Below are positions 17,276 through 24,631 of a stretch of DNA of 35,340 nucleotides, piece by piece (position 1 is the first letter of the stretch; every line of letters begins with the position of its first letter). Where the stretch lies: assembly GCA_034190325.1 (NCBI GenBank), contig JAXHST010000024.1:1-35340 (forward strand), read 5' to 3'. A program made the translations under genes and the position numbers. The DNA comes from UBA287 sp034190325. Lineage in GTDB: Archaea > Thermoplasmatota > UBA186 > UBA287. The notes under the pieces are model-generated. The model worked only from the letters and a program-made list of their open reading frames with translations, was not told the origin of the DNA and searched no databases.

Positions 17276-17695
17276 GTGGAGATCTCTGCAGGTGGAGTTG
17301 TTGTGAAAGATGCAGCCCATGTACTTCTTGCCAGAAGAGCAGAACACTGGCAATTACCCAAAGGTTTGGTTGAAAATGGAGAGAAGACAGAAGAAACAGC
17401 CATAAGAGAAGTTAAGGAAGAAACCGGCATAAACGCTAGAATAATAAAGCCTCTGGGAAAAATAAACTACTGGTATCACAGAGAGGGCAAAAGGATATAC
17501 AAAGCAGTCTATTTTTTTCTTATGGAGGCGATAAGTGGGGATATAAAAGAGCATGATTCTGAGATGGATGAAGTGAGATGGTTTGAGATGGATGAGGCTC
17601 TGGAAAAAATAGCTTACAGGAACGAGAAGGACATATTAGAAAAAGTGAAAAAAGAATTGAGAGGTGATCTGATTTGGGGGAACTGGTCTTCATAG
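17276..17695 (+). CDS. Nudix hydrolase, probably Ap4A/NTP pyrophosphatase type
   Basis: 139 residues with a GTG start. The full Nudix box (GX5EX7REUXEEXGU) is visible at residues 30-52: G, LVENG, E, KTEETAI, REVKEETGI. The preceding WQLPKG and following KINYWYHREGKRIYKAVYFFLM match diadenosine-polyphosphate hydrolase-like members. It probably hydrolyses a nucleoside diphosphate derivative as a housecleaning enzyme in the cytoplasm. It shares 22 bp with the start of dphB, so the two are cotranscribed. Substrate specificity is an inference. Confidence 0.9.
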   Translation: MEISAGGVVVKDAAHVLLARRAEHWQLPKGLVENGEKTEETAIREVKEETGINARIIKPLGKINYWYHREGKRIYKAVYFFLMEAISGDIKEHDSEMDEVRWFEMDEALEKIAYRNEKDILEKVKKELRGDLIWGNWSS

Positions 17696-18396
17696 GTCTG
17701 GGTATAGATGAGGGTTACATAACGCTAAAGGGCATAGAAGAGGCAAAGAAGTGCGATAGAGTGTTTGCAGAGTTTTATACCTCTAAAAAGTTTGATGTTA
17801 ATCTAGATAAAGAGATAGAGATCCTTTGTAGAGAGGACATAGAGAATGGAGAAAAGATTATAGAAGCTGCGAAAAAGGAAAGGATTGCTTTGCTTGTGCC
17901 CGGGGATCCTATGGCAGCCACAACCCACCTCCAGTTAAGATTGGAGGCCATGAAGAAAGGGATAGAGGTAAAGATAATATGCGGACCCTCTATCTTCTCA
18001 GCCGTGCCGTCTCTCTTGGGTTTAGAACACTACAAGTTTGGCAGAACCGTCAGCATTCCGTGGCCCAGGGAGAATTTTTTCCCGAAGAGCTATTACTTTG
18101 AGATAGGGGAGAATGGCTCCCTGCACACGCTTGTGCTCCTTGACACAGAGCCGCCGATGAGTGCAAATGACGCTATAAAAATCCTTCTGAGCATAGAAAA
18201 AGAGGAGAGAAAAGGAATATTTACGGAAGAAAGGCTTGTCTGCGCTGTCGCAAGGGCAGGAAGCGATGATTGCTTTATAAAGTGCGGAGGGGCTAAAGAG
18301 CTTGAAGCCGTAGACTTTGGCAAAACACCACATGCCATTGTTGTGCCGGGAGAGCTTCATTTTATGGAAGAAGAGATCCTTAACTTTTTTAAATAG
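17674..18396 (+). CDS. dphB: Diphthine synthase
   Basis: 240 residues, SAM-dependent methyltransferase of the tetrapyrrole-methylase fold. It methylates the modified histidine of archaeal EF-2 on the way to diphthamide. The N-terminus LVFIGLGIDEGYITLKGIEEAKKCD and the stretch PGDPMAATTHLQL are close to known DphB sequences, as is GPSIFSAVPSLLGLEHYKFG. The start is TTG, placed by a GAGGTGAT Shine-Dalgarno at about 17661-17668 inside the end of the Nudix gene. EF-2 itself is not in the window. Confidence 0.95.
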   Translation: MGELVFIGLGIDEGYITLKGIEEAKKCDRVFAEFYTSKKFDVNLDKEIEILCREDIENGEKIIEAAKKERIALLVPGDPMAATTHLQLRLEAMKKGIEVKIICGPSIFSAVPSLLGLEHYKFGRTVSIPWPRENFFPKSYYFEIGENGSLHTLVLLDTEPPMSANDAIKILLSIEKEERKGIFTEERLVCAVARAGSDDCFIKCGGAKELEAVDFGKTPHAIVVPGELHFMEEEILNFFK

Positions 18397-18440
18397 TACA
18401 CTATGCATGAACAAAAGATCTTTGGAATAGGCTCTGCTGG

Positions 18441-18683
18441 TTAAGCAACTCTGGTCTTAAATTGCTCTCTCACGTATCGTTTATACGGTCCTGCTTCTGG
18501 ACTATATAAACAGTGCAAGGTTTTATCATCCCTGCTCTTTCTATCTTCTCTGCTGAGTCTCTTTTTCTCGTACTCTTCGTATCTATCCTCTATGATGCAA
18601 TCTATCAAGCTCTTCTCAGTCCCGTGAATGTCCTGAATATCTTTGGTTTCCTTGAAATCAGAATATATTTCATCATCTTGCAT
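18441..18683 (-). CDS. Small charged protein, unknown
   Basis: 80 residues, not recognised. It is very rich in Asp, Glu, Lys and Arg (DRYEEYEKKRLSREDRKSRD) and is probably soluble and helical in the middle. A TATATG element lies about 30-35 bp upstream of the ATG, with no convincing ribosome binding site. The opposite strand has no good alternative gene, and composition is consistent with coding but not proof. Otherwise the stretch 18397-18848 contains only AT-rich sequence and the T-run that ends the clostripain gene. Confidence 0.4.
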   Translation of the reverse strand: MQDDEIYSDFKETKDIQDIHGTEKSLIDCIIEDRYEEYEKKRLSREDRKSRDDKTLHCLYSPEAGPYKRYVREQFKTRVA

Positions 18684-18828
18684 CCCAACCTGATAAACCT
18701 GTACAGTTTTTTCATATATGAATATTTAAGAGAGTAACTGAACTTTTGCTTTTCGAATCTCTTTAGTCAGGGATAATTCTTCTGTTAAACATAAAACATA
18801 AAATGTAAAACGCAAAATATCAGATAAA

Positions 18829-18838
18829 GAAAAAAAAA
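18829..18838 (-). terminator. T-run terminator of the clostripain-like gene
   Basis: A run of about nine T on the minus strand, some 10-20 bases after the stop codon, preceded by CTCC. This is the usual form of an archaeal intrinsic terminator. Downstream AT-rich short repeats (ATAAAACAT-like) run to about 18788. Confidence 0.5.
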
Positions 18839-18848
18839 GGAGAGGAGT

Positions 18849-20030
18849 TTAGCCGTAGTAGGCCAACAAAAAGTCTAGCCAGCCGGTCCCATAAACCCTC
18901 AGATTTCTGTATCTGTCAATGTATTGCTGTGCCGGATATGTCGTGTTGAACCATATGCTTATGCCATGTGCCTCCATACCATAACTGTGCCATTCAGAGA
19001 TCACACAGGAGTCTATCGCATACATCACATCAGCAGCAGCAGACATCACATCAGCAGACACTGTCTCTAGATTGCCAGCAAAATCGTATAGATCTATGTA
19101 ATCTGAGTAGGCAAATTCCTGAGAGGCACTTCTTGCGCTCGATATTGCAGAGCGCTCAGCAGGCAGAGCATTTAGTAGAGCGCTTGAGAAGCGTGCTATT
19201 GCATCTGCTAGCGCAGGTACGGCAGCAGACCTTATCGCTGAGAATGTTACTTCGCTGTACCCTCCATAATAGTTTGCATAAGCATCTGTGGTCACCCTGC
19301 CTAACTCTTCTGCATTCATGTACGGGTTATTGGCAAGAGTTCCGACAATATAAGAGTAGTCCCAGCCATCCCCGGGCTCTGTTTCCTGCGAGGCTGCTAT
19401 AACCTCTGTGCTCTCATAAAACTCATATGCAAGCTCAAACATCTGCATCAGGCAAGCATCGAAGCCGAGAAGATTAAGGAAACCGCTGGACTGCGAGATG
19501 TATGGTATAACCTGCGATAGCTCCTCAGTTGTCAATCTATCTCCATCTGTGTCATCAAAGCACACATCCTTAAATATATCTTCCCTCTCTTCCTCCAGAG
19601 CTCTCCATCCAGCACCATGGTTCCAGAGAACGAGCGCATGTTTGCGTGCAGAGTAGTTTGAGACACAATAATCAACAAAGTCCACGAGGGTTGAGGGATC
19701 ACCCATATTCGCTTCATCAAGATCCTTCACAACCTTTGACCTTACGGAGGTAGAGGTATCCGGAAGAACCTCATAGATCTTTGCTCCATCATGTCCTATA
19801 TATCTACCACTATAGCCATCAAAGAGCACCAGCACCTTTATATTAGCACCAGGATTTGAAGAGAGGCCTGCTTCCATTTCGTTCAGATCTCTAACTCCAT
19901 AGCTCTCAAGGTTGTTGTCCCCATCCAGGTATACCATGTAGAGCCACTCATTTTCTCCTCTCTCCTGGGCATATGCTGCTGGCAGCACTAGGAATGCTGC
20001 CATAACCAAAGCCGCCAAAAACTTTTTCAT
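18849..20030 (-). CDS. Secreted clostripain-like (C11 family) cysteine protease
   Basis: 393 residues. The signal peptide is residues 1-21 (FLAALVMAAFLVLPAAYA). The caspase-like fold of family C11 follows: WLYMVYLDGDNNLE, the catalytic His138 in LWNHGAGW, and Cys193 in LGFDACLM, followed by ASQETEPGDGWDY. C11 enzymes cleave after basic residues and often self-process. Here it should act outside the cell, supplying peptides to importers or processing surface proteins. No C-terminal sorting signal is visible; it ends in LDFLLAYYG. A TATA box 26 bp before the ATG and a T-run after the stop suggest a single-gene unit. Confidence 0.9.
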   Translation of the reverse strand: MKKFLAALVMAAFLVLPAAYAQERGENEWLYMVYLDGDNNLESYGVRDLNEMEAGLSSNPGANIKVLVLFDGYSGRYIGHDGAKIYEVLPDTSTSVRSKVVKDLDEANMGDPSTLVDFVDYCVSNYSARKHALVLWNHGAGWRALEEEREDIFKDVCFDDTDGDRLTTEELSQVIPYISQSSGFLNLLGFDACLMQMFELAYEFYESTEVIAASQETEPGDGWDYSYIVGTLANNPYMNAEELGRVTTDAYANYYGGYSEVTFSAIRSAAVPALADAIARFSSALLNALPAERSAISSARSASQEFAYSDYIDLYDFAGNLETVSADVMSAAADVMYAIDSCVISEWHSYGMEAHGISIWFNTTYPAQQYIDRYRNLRVYGTGWLDFLLAYYG

Positions 20031-20052
20031 AATATTATTTAGTAAACTCTTC

Positions 20053-20060
20053 TTATTTAT
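20053..20060 (-). promoter_or_regulatory. TATA box of the clostripain-like gene
   Basis: ATAAATAA on the minus strand, centred about 26 bp before ATG 20030. Confidence 0.55.
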
Positions 20061-20077
20061 GGGTTGTTGTCAATTGA

Positions 20078-20998
20078 CTACTCATAAGCAAGTTTTCCTA
20101 CAATTCTTGGTTTTGGGGCGCTCAAGTCGCAAAGGATCATCCTATCATAGAGCGCTATGGGCTCCTCTTTCTCCAGCTCTAAGGATATGGTGCTACCATC
20201 AAAATCCTTTACCCTTGCTGGCAGAAACTGCAATCCACAACCTATGTGCATCATGCCCTTTATTTCCCTCTTATAGAATCTGTTCACCTCTAGCTTTGCA
20301 TCTATCTCGCTCAAACATCTAATCTCCCTGGAAGAAAGTATGTATCCCCTTTCAATCTCTTCTGGCTCAACACCCTTCAGGGCAAGGCCAACTCTATCAC
20401 CAGCGCATGCTTTTTCATAGTCCATATCCTGTTCCTGTACCGATCTTATATGAACTCTCTTATTCAGGGGGAAAAGTGTAAGCTCATCGTGCTTTTTTAC
20501 ACAGCCTGAAGAAACTATGCCGAGAATAACTGTACCCACACCTTTAACCTTGAAAAAATGATCTATGACCACAGCCCCTCCATCTTCACCTGTGCCCTTT
20601 TCCTTTCCGGACATTTTCAAGAGCGCTTCTCTTAAAGCTATGGGATCGTTTTTCATAAAAGAAAAGTTCTCTACAGAAGTACCTTTTACAAACTTTGCAA
20701 CCCTTTCACTATCCTCTGTTATGAATACCCCATCTCTCTTGTCCAGAGCATCGAGCATCATCACCATCTCTGCAAACTCCGCATCAAAGGAGTCCACAAC
20801 AAACACAACAAAGTCGCTCATGCTCGCAGAATGAAAGAGCGAGGATAACTTCTCAGGATAACTGCTCGGCTCGATGGCCGTTATGACGCTATTGCCGCTC
20901 TTAAGATTATAGAGTGTTATATCGCTGGATGTCCCCCTTTTGCCTATGTTCTTTGCGTAATCTCTATGACCCAGGACGCTTATTGTAAGGCTTCCCAT
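20078..20998 (-). CDS. SelB/EF-Tu-like protein without GTPase motifs (SelBL-type)
   Basis: 306 residues from the chosen start. The order of parts is that of the three EF-Tu domains. Residues ~1-135 match a G domain, but the P-loop GHVDHGKT is replaced by GHRDYAKN, the DxPG switch by IEPSSYP, and NKxD is missing. Residues ~140-215 form beta-barrel domain 2 (GVGTVILGIVSSGCVKKHDELTL) and the rest domain 3. Archaeal SelB-like proteins with disrupted G motifs have been described as SelBL; their function is unknown and selenocysteine use need not be present. A GTG four codons upstream (21010) is possible, but the TATA box at 21021-21027 is 26 bp before ATG 20998, favouring that start. Confidence 0.82.
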   Translation of the reverse strand: MGSLTISVLGHRDYAKNIGKRGTSSDITLYNLKSGNSVITAIEPSSYPEKLSSLFHSASMSDFVVFVVDSFDAEFAEMVMMLDALDKRDGVFITEDSERVAKFVKGTSVENFSFMKNDPIALREALLKMSGKEKGTGEDGGAVVIDHFFKVKGVGTVILGIVSSGCVKKHDELTLFPLNKRVHIRSVQEQDMDYEKACAGDRVGLALKGVEPEEIERGYILSSREIRCLSEIDAKLEVNRFYKREIKGMMHIGCGLQFLPARVKDFDGSTISLELEKEEPIALYDRMILCDLSAPKPRIVGKLAYE

Positions 20999-21020
20999 AA
21001 GAATGATCACTTGCGGAGAT

Positions 21021-21027
21021 TATAAAG
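21021..21027 (-). promoter_or_regulatory. TATA box of the SelB-like gene
   Basis: CTTTATA on the minus strand, centred 26 bp before ATG 20998 and only about 16 bp from the alternative GTG. It lies just after the stop of the 73-residue gene. Confidence 0.6.
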
Positions 21028-21039
21028 CTTGCCTTAACA

Positions 21040-21261
21040 TCAGACTGTTTCTATTCTGAAAAAGACGCCTGTGCTCTTAAGAGTCTCCTGTATCTTATCA
21101 CCGAACCATATGGCTTCTTCAACTGTGGCGTTATTCCCCCAATCATATACATAATCATATGCTCCCGTAAGAGGCTGAAAGCCCAGGGAAAGCAGCCTTT
21201 CAGATATGTAACTCACCTTTGAACCTTCGCTGTTAAACCATATGGTAAGATAGGTCTTCAC
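21040..21261 (-). CDS. Small protein of 73 residues, probably conserved in archaea, unknown function
   Basis: No named family recognised. The sequence suggests a compact ferredoxin-like fold: strand TYLTIWFN, helix VSYISERLLSLG, strand PLTGAYDYVYDW, helix TVEEAIWFGDKIQETLKST, strand VFFRIETV. The even spread of aromatic and glycine residues looks like a real, constrained protein. The start is GTG, with a TTTAAAAG TATA box 24 bp upstream, pointing to a leaderless message separate from its neighbours. Confidence 0.75.
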   Translation of the reverse strand: MKTYLTIWFNSEGSKVSYISERLLSLGFQPLTGAYDYVYDWGNNATVEEAIWFGDKIQETLKSTGVFFRIETV

Positions 21262-21280
21262 AATGGATGAATGGATTGCA

Positions 21281-21288
21281 CTTTTAAA
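21281..21288 (-). promoter_or_regulatory. TATA box of the 73-residue gene
   Basis: TTTAAAAG on the minus strand, centred 24 bp before the GTG at 21261, within the 55-bp gap after the archaeosortase-decarboxylase gene. Confidence 0.55.
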
Positions 21289-21316
21289 TGTTTTTTGGTT
21301 CAGCAGTGATGAGAAC

Positions 21317-22660
21317 TTATTCCATGTGCTCTATGAGCGTGGTCTCACCCGCTATAACCTTATCGCCTTTTTTTACCATTATCCTCCCATCAACCTCTGC
21401 GTAAAGATCAACCCTGGAGCCAAATCTTATGAGCCCTATGCGCTCGCCCTTCTTTACAGGCTCCTCTCTTCTCACGTAGGTAACGATCCTTCTTGCAAAT
21501 ATGCCGGTTATCTGCTTTATCTTTATTCTGCCCATATCTATGAGCGCATATACATTTTTCTCCGCATTCTTTGAATAGGCTGGGGCGTGCGTCCCTTTGC
21601 CCCTATCAACCCTCAAAACCTCTCCACTGCACGGAGCTCTGTTCACATGCACATCTGTTATGCTCATAAAGATCGCTATCCTCTTTGTTCCATTATCATC
21701 AAATGCATAGAGCACTTTTCCATCTGCAGGTGAAACTATGCCTCTGCCTGTGCTTCTGTCTGGATCCCTGAAAAAAAGAACGACTAGAAAAGAGAGCATA
21801 GTTAGAATTAAAGAGACATCCACGCTAAGGTATGAGACGAATGGGGATAAAAGAAGGGGCAGCAGAGCAAAACCCCCTCCTCTGGCAACGAGTTTTAATT
21901 TCTTTGGCTTAAGGGCTACAAAAAATTCAGCAAAGGAATCATAGAGACTCGGAAGATAACTGAGAACAAAGAGAGCAAGAAGGAACATCGCAACAAGGCT
22001 TGCGGTTTTACCCAGAAGATTGTGTGCAGTGTTAAAATCCATTATACCGCTCTCGCTGAGAAATATTATGCCTCCGTTGCGTACTATATTTAGCAGATAG
22101 ATCACAACACCCATCACTGTGGCAGCTATCACCCTTTTTCTCGCTACCTCTTGAGAAGCTACTATAAATCCAACAAAGATCATTATGCTCTGAAGAGCTG
22201 TGCATGCAAGCACTATTTCAAATGTTGTGTGAGCACCAAGCACGAAGTTGCCTTCAACAGCGGTGCTTACGCCCAATGCTCTGGCAAAAGTGCTTGCTTC
22301 CCTGGCTGAGGCGCTCTTTAAAAAAGAGGCTAATGGCGTTATATACTCTATCAGGAAGTAGGTCAGTGCAGCAATAAAGGATCCGAGGGCTACTGTTTCC
22401 ATTCCTTTAACCCTTTTACCCCTGGAGTAGAGATGGATCTCATTCAGAGATATATAAAGAAAAAAAGGGATTGCAAGAGAACAAAAAACAGCATTGAAAT
22501 AGTCATTGATCTCTAAGTAGCCTGGAATGAGAGAGGACCAGTATATCCCAAAAAGAAGCCAGCCTATTGAAAAAGAGAGATGAGCTTTACTCTCTGCCCT
22601 CAGTAGCCAGCCTGTTTCCAGAAAGATCAGGCCAAAAAGAAGAGAAAGGGGTTCAAGCAT
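21317..22660 (-). CDS. Archaeosortase fused to archaetidylserine (phosphatidylserine) decarboxylase
   Basis: 447 residues in two parts. Residues 1-~250 are a multi-spanning exosortase/archaeosortase domain with the conserved Cys153 (ACTALQS), Arg194 (NIVRN) and His213 (TAHNLLG), the expected transpeptidase-like triad. Residues ~255-447 are a full-length archaeal-type phosphatidylserine decarboxylase. It has two membrane segments, FFRDPDRS, SPADGKV, His338 in DVHVNRAP, and the self-cleavage site FGSRVD (Gly414-Ser415), which would generate the pyruvoyl group. The fusion should process C-terminal sorting signals of surface proteins and make archaetidylethanolamine in one membrane protein. If self-cleavage occurs at 414/415, the C-terminal ~33 residues become a separate alpha chain. 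It starts immediately after the uS10 stop. Confidence 0.92.
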   Translation of the reverse strand: MLEPLSLLFGLIFLETGWLLRAESKAHLSFSIGWLLFGIYWSSLIPGYLEINDYFNAVFCSLAIPFFLYISLNEIHLYSRGKRVKGMETVALGSFIAALTYFLIEYITPLASFLKSASAREASTFARALGVSTAVEGNFVLGAHTTFEIVLACTALQSIMIFVGFIVASQEVARKRVIAATVMGVVIYLLNIVRNGGIIFLSESGIMDFNTAHNLLGKTASLVAMFLLALFVLSYLPSLYDSFAEFFVALKPKKLKLVARGGGFALLPLLLSPFVSYLSVDVSLILTMLSFLVVLFFRDPDRSTGRGIVSPADGKVLYAFDDNGTKRIAIFMSITDVHVNRAPCSGEVLRVDRGKGTHAPAYSKNAEKNVYALIDMGRIKIKQITGIFARRIVTYVRREEPVKKGERIGLIRFGSRVDLYAEVDGRIMVKKGDKVIAGETTLIEHME

Positions 22661-22972
22661 CTAGCTCTTCAGTTTTATCTCTATGCTTACTCCATCAGGT
22701 ATCGGTATGCGCATGAGCTGCTTCAGGGCTCTATCACTGGCCTCAATGTCTATGAGCCTTCTATGAACCCTCATCTCCCAGTGATCCCATGTGGCTGTAC
22801 CATCCCCACATGGAGTCTTTCTGACAGGGACAAGCAGCCTCTTTGTTGGTAGGGGAACAGGCCCCTTCATACCAGCCCCTGTCTTTTCTGCTATTCCCCC
22901 TATGACACTACATATCTGGTTGAGCTTCGGGAGGTCTGATGAGGACAGTTTTATTCTCGCAACTTGAGGCAT
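22661..22972 (-). CDS. rps10: Small ribosomal subunit protein uS10 (S10)
   Basis: 103 residues, archaeal uS10. RIKLSSSDLPKLNQICSVIGGIAEKTG, GPVPLPTKRLLVPVRKTPCGDG and WEMRVHRRLIDIEAS are all characteristic. It is part of the 30S head. It follows EF-1A by 12 bp with a GAGGAG Shine-Dalgarno, the classical archaeal arrangement, and its stop is directly abutted by the ATG of the archaeosortase-decarboxylase gene. Confidence 0.98.
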   Translation of the reverse strand: MPQVARIKLSSSDLPKLNQICSVIGGIAEKTGAGMKGPVPLPTKRLLVPVRKTPCGDGTATWDHWEMRVHRRLIDIEASDRALKQLMRIPIPDGVSIEIKLKS

Positions 22973-22984
22973 GTTTTGCTCCTC

Positions 22985-24262
22985 TTACCTCTTCTCGATA
23001 ACTTCCAGGCAAACACCTGCCGCAACTGTCATGCCCATATCTCTAACAGCAAATCTTCCCAGGGGCGGGAAATCCTTTGCAGGTTCTATAACCATAGGCC
23101 TTGTAGGACTTATTATAACCTCAGCGACATCGCCAGGCTTTATGAATGCAGGATGCTCCTCTTTTGTCTGCCCACTCCTCGGATCTACTGTTCTTATGAT
23201 CTCCTCCAGAGTGCAGGCAACCTGAGCGGTGTGGCAGTGGAATACCGGAGTATAGCCAGGAGCAATAGCACTCGGGTGCTGTAGAACAACAAGCTGTGCC
23301 CTGAAGCGCTTTGCCACTGTTGGAGGGCTATCAACCGGTCCGGCAACGTCCCCGCGTCTTATATCATTCTTTGAGACTCCTCTAACGTTGAACCCCACGT
23401 TGTCACCAGGCTCAGCTTTATCAAGAGATTCATGGTGCATCTCTATAGACTTTACCTCTCCAGCCGCATGGGAAGGCTCGAAGATTATCTTAGCATTTAC
23501 CTTTAAAACCCCTGTCTCAACCCTACCAACAGGAACTGTTCCGACACCGGTAATGGAGTATACATCCTGCACCGGAAGACGGAGCGGTTTGTCTGTAGGT
23601 TTGGGGGGCACCTGGAATTTGTCTAGTGCTGCTAAAAGTACATCGCCCTTCCACCAGGGAATATTTTCACTTGGCTTTGTTATGTTATCCCCTTTATAAC
23701 TGCTGATCGGTATGAACTCTATCTGATCTGTTTTAAATCCGACGTTCTTGAGTAGCTTCTCAGCATCCTCCTTGACCTGTTTGTAGCGCTCTTCATTGTA
23801 AGGTGGCTGCGTTGCATCCATCTTATTTATGGCAACAACAAGCTGTGGTACACCCAGGGTCCTTGCGAGGAATGCATGTTCTCTGGTCTGAGCCTGAACG
23901 CCTTCTGCAGCGCCTACAACAAGCAAAGCGCAGTCAGCCTGGGATGTGCCTGTTATCATATTCTTCACGAAGTCCCTGTGACCGGGGGCATCTATTATTG
24001 TGAAGTAGTACTTTGGGGTATCAAATCTACGGTGAGCAACATCTATTGTTAGACCTCTTTCTCTCTCCTCTTTTAGCTGATCCATAACCCAGGCAAACTC
24101 AAAGGTCCCTTTACCAAGCTGATCTGCCTGCTTTCTGTACTGTTCTATCATGTGGGCGTCAAACTGCCCGGTCTCATAGAGTATTCTACCTACGGTGGTC
24201 GATTTCCCGTGGTCCACGTGCCCTATCACAACCATGTTCAGATGTGGTTTATCTTTAGCCAT
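22985..24262 (-). CDS. tuf: Translation elongation factor EF-1A
   Basis: 425 residues. GTPase that delivers aminoacyl-tRNA to the ribosome. The G1 motif is GHVDHGKST, G3 DAPGHRD, G4 NKMD; domains 2 and 3 follow (VYSITGVGTVPVGRVETGVL; HTAQVACTLEEI). The insert lengths are of the archaeal EF-1A type. First gene of an operon with uS10 and the archaeosortase fusion. Unlike many of its neighbours it has a short leader: TATA box at 24298-24306 and AAAGGAG about 11 bases before the ATG, which would suit a highly expressed gene. Confidence 0.98.
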   Translation of the reverse strand: MAKDKPHLNMVVIGHVDHGKSTTVGRILYETGQFDAHMIEQYRKQADQLGKGTFEFAWVMDQLKEERERGLTIDVAHRRFDTPKYYFTIIDAPGHRDFVKNMITGTSQADCALLVVGAAEGVQAQTREHAFLARTLGVPQLVVAINKMDATQPPYNEERYKQVKEDAEKLLKNVGFKTDQIEFIPISSYKGDNITKPSENIPWWKGDVLLAALDKFQVPPKPTDKPLRLPVQDVYSITGVGTVPVGRVETGVLKVNAKIIFEPSHAAGEVKSIEMHHESLDKAEPGDNVGFNVRGVSKNDIRRGDVAGPVDSPPTVAKRFRAQLVVLQHPSAIAPGYTPVFHCHTAQVACTLEEIIRTVDPRSGQTKEEHPAFIKPGDVAEVIISPTRPMVIEPAKDFPPLGRFAVRDMGMTVAAGVCLEVIEKR

Positions 24263-24297
24263 ATTTTATCACTCTCCTTTTCTGAAAACATTTCTGT

Positions 24298-24306
24298 CTT
24301 TATATA
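24298..24306 (-). promoter_or_regulatory. TATA box of the EF-1A operon
   Basis: TATATAAAG on the minus strand, centred about 40 bp before ATG 24262, leaving a leader of about 15 bases that contains an AAAGGAG Shine-Dalgarno. A second weaker element (TTTTATAG) lies near 24340. Confidence 0.6.
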
Positions 24307-24457
24307 TTTTTCACATGTTTGATACTGTTGTACAATACGGTTCTATAAAACTGCTCTAAAAGAAAGCATGACACACAGATAGCAAAATGACTGTTATCTC
24401 TTTTGCAAATATTTTAACTCTTAAGCCCCGAAATTGCAACAATATCCACCTGTTTAT

Positions 24458-24596
24458 AGTCGAGAACATAACAAACTAAACTAAAAATGTTCTCGACTGG
24501 TTTAGAACTTGCTCAAGCAAGTTCTAAGAAACCCGACCTTGGTCGGGTTGAAAGTGAAAAACACTAATTAAACTTTAAAATGATGCGTTTTTCACT
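24458..24596. repeat. Cluster of four consecutive perfect inverted repeats
   Basis: The non-coding stretch 24263-24678 contains four adjacent inverted repeats. IR1: arms of 12 bp (AGTCGAGAACAT) at 24458-24469 and 24487-24498. IR2: arms of 12 bp (TTAGAACTTGCT) at 24502-24513 and 24516-24527 with a 2-base centre. IR3: arms of 9 bp (AACCCGACC) at 24530-24538 and 24541-24549 with a 2-base centre. IR4: arms of 10 bp (AGTGAAAAAC) at 24553-24562 and 24587-24596. Spacers between them are only 2-3 bases. Perfect arms in series suggest a structured RNA or the remains of a hairpin-ended mobile element (MITE- or IS200/IS605-like). No ORF overlaps it. Confidence 0.8.
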
Positions 24597-24631
24597 ATAT
24601 AACTTTTGTAATAGACAATAATAAAAATAAA

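Noticed and set aside
20078..20998. Annotation as a normal selenocysteine elongation factor SelB or EF-1A paralogue with GTPase activity
   Set aside because: G1, G3 and G4 motifs are all missing, and the C-terminal SelB domain 4 is absent.
24458..24596. Possible CRISPR array or protein-coding gene in the hairpin cluster
   Set aside because: The four repeats differ in sequence from each other, there are no equal spacers, and no frame of useful length is present.
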